Source: Arthrobacter sp. Hiyo4
GTDB taxonomy: Bacteria > Actinomycetota > Actinomycetes > Actinomycetales > Micrococcaceae
Assembly (NCBI GenBank): GCA_002370555.1
Contig: AP014718.1
Span: 682,001 to 746,000, forward strand
Length of the DNA stretch: 64,000 nucleotides
Direction of reading: 5' to 3'
Part shown: in pieces, positions 58,458-64,000 of the stretch
Layout: every line of letters starts with the position of its first letter
Numbering within the stretch: the first letter of the stretch is position 1
Notes under the pieces: generated by a model
Told to the model about the DNA's origin: nothing
Databases searched by the model: none
Seen by the model: the letters and a program-made list of their open reading frames with translations, nothing else
Position numbers and translations under genes: made by a program

Positions 58458-59282
58458 TCACGGCGCCGGTCTCTTCAGGGCGATGACGGCTTGGATCTCT
58501 GCCACAACGCGTTCGGGTTGATACCAGATGATCTCCGGCGGGTAGCGCAGCACAGCATAGCCATTCACTGTTGACGCGTTGTTGCGCGCCAGGTCTTGCC
58601 GCAGGGCTTTCCTCGTCGAGTGGAAGGCGAAGCCGTCTACTTCTACGATCAGAAAACCCTCGATGAGGAAATCGACGCGCCCGATTCCCGGAATTTGAAC
58701 CTGTGCATCAAACGCGATGCCGTTGGCGCGGAAGAGGTATTGGGCGTCGACTTCCACGATGGATTCGGCGCGCAGGTCCAGCTCACGCAGCGCCGCCAGC
58801 ACGGGACGGGATCGATCTCCTCCGAGCTGGTCCTTCAGCAGCTCGAGAGGTACGCCATGCAGTCGGACGGCCGAGGTGGCGATTGCCGTGGAGGCCGGGG
58901 CGGGCAGGCATCCGATGGCATGCAACACCACATCTTCAACTGCGGCGAGGGGCAGTGTGGGGTGCGGATTGAACCTGCTGGTCCGGTGCCGGATAAAGCC
59001 CTTGCTGTGGCCATGGTTGCAGGCCAAGTGGTGTTCGGCTGGCGGGTTCCGCAGCCACAGCCCGTAGTGTTCGGCTGCGCTGGCGCAGGTGAGTCTCGCA
59101 TTGTGCCTGATGGCCGCAACAAAATCGGCGTTGGCAGCTGGAAGTACAAGGATGCCGCGGCGGGGCTGGGTGACGCCGCGCGCCGTCAAGTGTTCGATGT
59201 CGGTCCTGGAGTATCCGGCGCTAAGCAGCTGGGCGGTGCGGGCAACTCCGCCGGTCCGTTTGAGGAATTCGTAGATGTCCAT
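58458..59282 (-). CDS. AbiEi-type antitoxin N-domain protein with DUF559 nuclease-like domain
   Basis: A 274-residue intact protein. The N-terminal winged helix (MDIYEFLKRTGGVARTAQLL, RTDIEHLTARG) matches the AbiEi antitoxin start. The C-terminal part carries a Vsr/DUF559-like core, VDFLIEGFLIVEVDGFAFHS, with acidic residues spaced as in PD-(D/E)xK nucleases, then YAVLRYPPEIIWYQPERVV. No AbiEii toxin gene is adjacent. Many actinobacteria carry several such orphan genes; their activity is untested. ATG 59282 is the likely start; TTG 59327 is an in-frame alternative. Confidence 0.8.
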   Translation of the reverse strand: MDIYEFLKRTGGVARTAQLLSAGYSRTDIEHLTARGVTQPRRGILVLPAANADFVAAIRHNARLTCASAAEHYGLWLRNPPAEHHLACNHGHSKGFIRHRTSRFNPHPTLPLAAVEDVVLHAIGCLPAPASTAIATSAVRLHGVPLELLKDQLGGDRSRPVLAALRELDLRAESIVEVDAQYLFRANGIAFDAQVQIPGIGRVDFLIEGFLIVEVDGFAFHSTRKALRQDLARNNASTVNGYAVLRYPPEIIWYQPERVVAEIQAVIALKRPAP

Positions 59283-59365
59283 GGGGTCATTCCAGGCGTC
59301 CCGAACTGGTTCCGGAAGGCGAGGCAATCCGTATGTGGGTAACCTGCCCAGCCTGCGCTCGACGC

Positions 59366-59485
59366 TCCTGCCCAGTTGCTCGGGCCGCGGGTAGGCTGCC
59401 TGCCACGGAGGGTCCCAGGATTCCGCGGCACAGCGGGCCAGATGGCGGAGGGCGCACGGACAGCCCTCGAGGCAACTGGGCGGGA
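59366..59485. repeat. Inverted-repeat unit at the 5' side of the AbiEi/DUF559 gene
   Basis: TCCTGCCCAGTTGC (59366-59379) faces GGCAACTGGGCGGGA (59471-59485). The interior differs from the unit at 58346. The remaining gap 59486-59600 holds an AT-rich stretch and the ribosome site of the next gene. Confidence 0.55.
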
Positions 59486-59600
59486 GCGATCACCGAGAAC
59501 CCGACCAAGAGAGTTTTGTAAACAACTGATGCGCATAAGAAAACTTCAGGCTATGATGGCTGTCACACCCGCCGATCAATCCTCGAAGGAGAGGCTCATC

Positions 59601-60661
59601 TTGAAAGAGCTGCGCATCGAAGCCAACGGCAACCTTGGCCCCATCGATTCATCCCGTACCCCGCGCTATGCCGGCGCTGCAACCTACGCCCGCCTGCCGC
59701 GCCTGGACCAGGTGGCCAAGGCTGACGTGACGGTGGTGGGAGTGCCCTTCGACTCGGGTGTTTCGTACCGCCCCGGCGCGCGGTTCGGATCCAACCACAT
59801 CCGCGAGGCCAGCCGCCTGCTCCGCCCGTACAACCCCGCCTGGGACGTCAGCCCGTTCGAAAATATCCAGGTGGCCGATGCCGGCGACATGGCGGTCAAC
59901 CCGTTCAACATCAACGAAGCCATCGAAACCATCCAGCAGAACGCCCTGGACCTCAGCGCGGCCGGCAGCAAACTGGTGACCCTCGGCGGGACCACACCAT
60001 CGCCCTGCCGTTGCTCCGCGCGGCTGCCGAGCGCGCCGGCGGACCCATCGCGATGCTGCACTTTGACGCCCACCTAGACACCTGGGACACCTACTTCGGC
60101 GCCGAATACACCCACGGCACCCCGTTCCGCCGGCCGTTGAGGAAGGCATCCTGGACACGGAAGCCATCAGCCACATCGGCACCCGCGGCCCGCTCTACGG
60201 CAAGAAGGACCTCGACGACGACCACCGTTTCGGGTTGGCATCGTCACCTCCGCCGACGTCTACTACCAGGGCGTCCTGGAGACCGTGGCCAAGGTCCGCG
60301 ACCGGATCGGCAACCGCCCGCTCTACATCTCCGTGGATATCGACGTCCTGGACCCCGCACACGCCCCGGTACGGGAACCCCGGAGGCGGGCGGCATCACC
60401 AGCCGCGAACTCCTGGAGATCATCCGCGGCTTCCGGGGCATGAACCTCGTGGGCGCCGACGTCGTTGAGGTCGCCCCGGCCTACGACCACGCCGAAATCA
60501 CCGGCGTGGCAGCCAGCCATGTGGCCTATGAACTGATCACCCTGATGGCGGACAATGCTGTTGAAGGCGACCGGTTCGGGACCGCCAACGGCTACGCCGC
60601 GCAGGCTCTCGGCCAAGAGGCCCGCCAACCTGCCGGTTTCGCCGCCGGAACCAAGGAGTAG
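59601..60661 (+). CDS. Agmatinase family ureohydrolase, probable guanidinobutyrase (four frame breaks)
   Basis: Restored length 354 residues. The dimanganese site is built by GGDHT (across the first break), [10 protein letters not shown] and [19 protein letters not shown], all conserved. These enzymes release urea from agmatine, guanidinobutyrate or guanidinopropionate; loops alone do not decide which. TTG 59601 has GGAGAGG upstream. Breaks lie near 59990, 60135, 60230 and 60368. The TPP-dependent gene starts 5 bp later, so the two form an operon. Confidence 0.86.
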
Positions 60662-60666
60662 CCAGA

Positions 60667-62437
60667 ATGATTGATTTCGATCCGGGCACAGCAGCTGCGC
60701 CCGCAGGGGACGGTAGACGAACCAGCCAGCGCAACGGCGGGGACCTCGTCGTCGAAACCCTTGAAGCGCTCGGCGCCAAGACCGTCTTCGGCATCCCGGG
60801 CCAGCACGCGCTCGGCCTGTTCGACGCCATGGGCCGCGGCAACCTGCACTTCGTGTCCTCCCGCGTGGAGAACAACAGCGCCTTCGCCGCGGACGGGTAC
60901 TCCCGTGCCACCGGCGAAGTGGGCGTGCTGTTCCTGTCCACCGGTCCCGGCGCGCTGACCTCCCTGGCCGGCCTGCAGGAGGCCTACGCCACGGGTGTGC
61001 CCATGGTGGTGGTGGCCAGCCAGATCCCGCTCGAAGGACTGGGCGCCCGCCGCAAGGGCATGCTGCACCAGCTCGATGACCAGAAGGCCTCGGCCGCGAA
61101 CGTCACCAAGAGCCAGCGGCTGATCCAGCACGCATCCGGCATTCCGTCGGCCATTCAGGATGCCTGGACTGAAGCCATCTCCTCGCCGCAGGGCCCGGTC
61201 TGGCTGGAAATCCCGCAGAATGTGCTCCTGGATCCCATCATGGTGCCCCCGGTTGAGGACGCGCTCGCGGAAGCGGCGGACAATCCGCCGCGCGTGGAGC
61301 TGGTCCGGGAAGCGGTGAAATGGCTGTCGACGGCGGAACGTCCCGCCATCATCGCTGGTGGCGGTACGCGGCGGGCCGGGCCGAAAAGTCGTTGCTCTCG
61401 ATTGCCGAAAAGCTGCGTGCACCGGTCATCTGCACACCTGGCGGCAATGGCGCATTCCCGTGGACCCATGAGCTCTCGCTGCAGTCCTGGATCGAGGACC
61501 GGCATATGACGGACCTCCTGGAGGACGCCGACGTCCTGATTGTCATCGGCTCGTCCCTCGGTGAAGTCACGTCCAACTACTTCACGTTCGCTCCGCGCGG
61601 CCGCATCATCCAGATCGACGCCGAGCCGCGCGTCCTCGAATCGAACAGCCCCGGCCTGGGTATCCGTGCCGACGCCGGCCAGGCGCTCGCCGCCCTCGAC
61701 GAGGCCCTGGCGGCGCCCGTCGACACCACCCGCAGCTGGCACGGGACCACTCCCGAGGATCTCGTGAAGGACGCGCTCGCTAAGGTCAGGGAAAGGCTCG
61801 AGTCGCAGGACCTGGGCAAAGAGCTGAAGTTCATGTCCGACATCCGCGAAGCCGTCCCTGCAGACATGCAGACCTTCTGGGACATGACCATCTCCGCGTA
61901 CTGGGCTGGAGCTGCTGGGATGCACGGCAGGGCCAGTTCCACTCGGCCCAGGGTGCCGGCGGCCTCGGCTATGGCTTCCCGGCGGCGATCGGCGGCGCCG
62001 TCGGGCTGGAAACGGTCGGCAAGCCCGGCCGGGTCCTCGCCGTGTCCGGTGACGGTTCATCCATGTACTCCATTTCCGAACTCGCCACCGCCAAGCAGCA
62101 CAACATCCCGGTCACCTGGCTGATCGTGGACGACGGCGGCTACGGCATCCTGCGTGAATACATGGTGGGCGCGTTCGGGAAGGCCACGGCCACCGAGCTT
62201 GCGCGTCCCGATTTCGTCAAGCTCGCCGAAGCATTCGGCGTGCCGGCCACCCGGGTGGCCCCCGAGGACGTCGGGGACGCGCTCAAGGCGGGCTTCGCGG
62301 CGCACGGACCCAACGTCGTCGTCGTCGAAACGCTCCTCAAGATGTTCGGCCCACCCACCTGGGCGACTGAACACCCAGCACCAACCACGCGCGAACTGGC
62401 AGCTAATACCCTCCTCAAGCAAATTTGGGGGTTTTAG
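60667..62437 (+). CDS. Thiamine pyrophosphate-dependent enzyme, 2-ketoarginine decarboxylase-like (two frame breaks)
   Basis: Restored length 590 residues with the acetolactate-synthase-like order. The PYR domain has VFGIPGQHALGLFDAMG and the catalytic-Glu loop SSRVENNSAFAADGYSRATG. The central domain follows (RAPVICTPGGNGAFPW), and the PP domain has VSGDGSSMYSISELATAKQH to VDDGGYGIL, binding Mg-ThDP. Pairing with a ureohydrolase recalls AruI/GbuA of the arginine transaminase route, so 5-guanidino-2-oxopentanoate may be the substrate. Breaks near 61365 and 61905. Other 2-oxoacid decarboxylases remain possible. Confidence 0.82.
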
Positions 62438-62522
62438 CTGCCGGTTCGCGCTCGGCGTTTAAGGGCTCATAAACCCGGCCATCTCTTCTTTAGTTTCCCA
62501 AAGCAACCATTTGTGCATATAG

Positions 62523-62535
62523 TTGCCTTAGGCAA
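62523..62535. promoter_or_regulatory. MarR operator
   Basis: TTGCCT-T-AGGCAA is a perfect dyad 22 bp upstream of the marR start, of the kind MarR repressors use for exporter operons. Confidence 0.7.
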
Positions 62536-62556
62536 ACAAAAGAGGAGAGCTCCACC

Positions 62557-63063
62557 ATGGCAGTCGCCCCGGACACCGCAGCGGACCTTGTCTACCGCAT
62601 CTTCGATCTCCAAAGAGTGGTCCGATGCGTGGCCGCGGCGAGCTTCCGCGGGCAGGACACCGGGGTTGCGTTGCAGGGCGTGCTCAGGTTCGTGGGCGAG
62701 GGGGAATCCCGCGCCACCCACCTGGCGGAGCGGCTCGGTGTCAGCGCCCCCGTCCTCAGCCGCCACATCGCGGACCTTGAGGAGCAGGGTTATGTGATCC
62801 GCCGGCAAGATCCCGACGACGGCCGCGCCCAGCTGGTTGCCCTGTCGCCGGCCGGCACTGACAAGCTCCGGAAGATCGAAGAGCGCCGCACGGCCACGCT
62901 GCAGGGGTACCTCAGTGATTGGAGCCAGGAGGATGCCGAAGACACGGCACGGATCCTGACAAAACTCGCGGAGTCCCTCAAGCATTCAGCCCAGGCACAC
63001 GCCGTCCCGGCACCTTCAACCGCGGCACCAGCCGCCGCACCACAGAACCTCCAGGAGCGCTGA
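62557..63063 (+). CDS. MarR family transcriptional regulator
   Basis: A 168-residue intact winged-helix repressor: ATHLAERLGVSAPVLSRHIA as the recognition region and IRRQDPDDGRAQLVALSPAG as the wing, with dimer helices at both ends and an Ala/Pro-rich tail. AGAGGAG lies upstream of ATG 62557. It directly precedes an MFS exporter of the EmrB/QacA type and probably represses it and itself. Confidence 0.88.
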   Translation: MAVAPDTAADLVYRIFDLQRVVRCVAAASFRGQDTGVALQGVLRFVGEGESRATHLAERLGVSAPVLSRHIADLEEQGYVIRRQDPDDGRAQLVALSPAGTDKLRKIEERRTATLQGYLSDWSQEDAEDTARILTKLAESLKHSAQAHAVPAPSTAAPAAAPQNLQER

Positions 63064-63064
63064 T

Positions 63065-63430
63065 ATGTCGAGCCAACCCGCCGCACCGCCAGATCATGGA
63101 AGCCCTGACCGGGCTCCTCGCGGCGTTCTTCACCGCCATCCTCAGCAGCACCATCGTGGCCAATGCATTGCCCACCATCATGTCCGATCTGCACGGCACC
63201 CAGACCGACTTCGCCTGGGTGATCACCGCCGCGCTGCTGGCCAACGCCGTCACCACCCCCATCTGGGGCAAGCTGTCCGACCTCTTCAACAAGAAGATCC
63301 TCGTCCAGCTGAGCATCGTGATCTTCGTGGCCGGTTCCGTTATGGCCGGGCTCTCCGAGACCATCCCGCTGCTGCTCACCGCCCGCGTTATCCAGGGCGT
63401 GGCCATGGGCGGGCTCACCGCGCTGGCCCC
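63065..63430 (+). pseudogene. MFS drug exporter (DHA2/EmrB type), truncated by a mobile element
   Basis: The first four helices are clear: ALTGLLAAFFTAILSSTIVA, NALPTIMSDLHGTQTDFAWV, then TAALLANAVTTPIWGKLSDL, then ARVIQGVAMGGLTALA. After about 63430 the sequence turns into unrelated DNA and the frame stops at 63509 after a foreign tail (LRTWQCGRAGDV). Near the N-terminus the frame also moves by two bases around 63085. At least 350 residues of a normal 14-helix exporter are missing here. Confidence 0.8.
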
Positions 63431-63432
63431 AG

Positions 63433-64000
63433 GGCTCCGGACATGGCAGTGTGGCCGTGCGGGTGATGTATTGAATTTCCGGGGATGCCTGCCGGCCAAA
63501 GTCTTTTAATTCTGCCCTTAATGTGAGATAATACGTGTGGGATTATTTTGCTGACGGTGAGGGTGGAAAGATGGGTGTGATGACGACCCAGATGCCCCTT
63601 CCCTTGATCGCGGACTTGGGTGCCGTGCTGATCGGGGAGTCGGCGGCGTTGCTGGAAAATGAGATGCACGGCGGCAAGGTTTTCCTTAATGGCCAGTTGT
63701 GCTGGGTGTGGGATGCCGGGCAGGATGACCTCCGCCGGCTGGCCGCGGTGCAGCTGGTGCGGACCGGCGCGGCCCGGGTCAACGAGGTAGCGGCAGGGTT
63801 TGGCGTCACCCCGGAATCGTTGCGGCGCTGGCGGGTGTCCGTCACGGACGAAGGCGTGGCCGCGCTGGCGCCGGTAAAGAAAGGCCCCAAGGGCCCAACG
63901 GTGCTGACCGGGGCGAAGGCGGCCGAGATCCGCCGTCTCCGCGCCGGCGGTGCGAGCCTGCGGACAACCGCGGCAGCGGCCGGGGTCTCCACCGACACCG
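63433..64000 (+). mobile_element. Left part of a transposase-bearing insertion element
   Basis: Foreign DNA begins where the MFS gene is cut, near GGGCTCCGGACATGG. The base composition drops in AT-rich patches at 63505-63550, including an extended -10 (TGAGATAAT; GATAAT 63527-63532). A transposase-like frame follows to the window end. The right end, inverted repeats and target duplication lie outside the window. Confidence 0.6.
63571..64000 (+). CDS. Transposase-like protein, N-terminal part (runs off the window)
   Basis: An open frame from ATG 63571 (GAGGGTGG upstream) to the last base without a stop, at least 143 residues: IADLGAVLIGESAALLENEM, KVFLNGQLCWVWDAGQDDL, then two HTH regions (VNEVAAGFGVTPESLRRWRV and ASLRTTAAAAGVSTDT) linked by KKGPKGPTVL. 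This layout recalls large actinobacterial IS transposases with helix-turn-helix domains ahead of the DDE core; the family cannot be named from this part. Confidence 0.68.
   Translation, partial: MGVMTTQMPLPLIADLGAVLIGESAALLENEMHGGKVFLNGQLCWVWDAGQDDLRRLAAVQLVRTGAARVNEVAAGFGVTPESLRRWRVSVTDEGVAALAPVKKGPKGPTVLTGAKAAEIRRLRAGGASLRTTAAAAGVSTDT

Noticed and set aside
58596..59342. A 248-residue plus-strand frame opposite the AbiEi/DUF559 gene
   Set aside because: The minus-strand frame has recognisable domains and good codon usage; the plus-strand frame has neither.
1..64000. CRISPR arrays, rRNA genes, prophage or a secondary-metabolite cluster
   Set aside because: No regularly spaced repeats, rRNA-like sequence, phage structural genes or megasynthase domains were seen on either strand.

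Overview
The window is high-GC DNA from an actinobacterium, most likely Arthrobacter or Pseudarthrobacter (Micrococcaceae). The evidence is the codon usage, frequent GTG/TTG starts, a GntR-type inositol regulon of the actinobacterial kind, a Cgl0158-family barrel gene, and the DUF6457, DUF6314 and DUF998 genes. This placement rests on gene content, not on a database search.

One property governs how the annotation should be read. About 31 of roughly 57 genes are interrupted by single-base frame changes, about 55 in all. In every case the frame moves in the direction expected from one missing base, usually inside a short G or C run. Restoring one base per change gives a length divisible by three and a full-length family member each time. 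Housekeeping genes (pcrA, moeA, fdhD, the ABC transporters) are hit as often as accessory ones. I read these as assembly errors and give each gene its full extent as one CDS with the breakpoints noted.

Layout. 0-5 kb: an NlpC/P60 wall peptidase, an HNH nuclease, and a molybdenum-cofactor group (mobA, DUF6457, moeA, then fdhD). 5-8 kb: a GH38 alpha-mannosidase with its own promoter. 8.4-9.9 kb (minus strand): a translationally coupled HTH protein and membrane protein. 10-13.7 kb: an ABC-F protein behind a leader hairpin, coupled to an ABC exporter. 13.7-17 kb: a NUDIX hydrolase, DUF6314, tRNA-Arg(CCU), DUF998, a membrane protein and an inositol-monophosphatase-family enzyme. 17-24.2 kb: pcrA, a glycosyltransferase, a lipoprotein and sucCD. 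24.4-27 kb: a marR gene facing a broken MFS/aldo-keto reductase chimera, and an arsR-SRPBCC operon.

27-52.6 kb is a large myo-inositol catabolic island. It holds a tautomerase, iolC, a Cgl0158-type barrel (candidate IolJ substitute), iolD, mmsA/iolA, iolE, iolG, iolH and iolB, and two uptake systems (a three-gene ABC transporter and an IolT-like MFS). It also has five further Gfo/Idh/MocA dehydrogenases, two further xylose-isomerase-like barrels, two LacI regulators and a GntR regulator (iolR). A repeated TGTC-NN-GACA operator ties the promoters together. Inositol is oxidised by IolG, dehydrated by IolE, hydrolysed by IolD, isomerised by IolB, phosphorylated by IolC, cleaved by an aldolase, and the semialdehyde is finished by MmsA. 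The extra dehydrogenases and isomerases probably feed in other inositol isomers or related sugars.

52.7-57.4 kb: an SRPBCC protein, a LOG-family protein, a VIT/CCC1 protein with a ferritin-like domain, a small acidic protein and a sodium:solute symporter. 57.7-62.4 kb: a cupin regulator, an AbiEi/DUF559 gene bracketed by short inverted repeats, an agmatinase/guanidinobutyrase and a TPP-dependent decarboxylase-like enzyme, together suggesting guanidino-compound (arginine transaminase route) catabolism. 62.5-64 kb: a MarR regulator and its MFS exporter, cut short by the left end of a transposase-like element that runs off the window. I saw no CRISPR array or rRNA.
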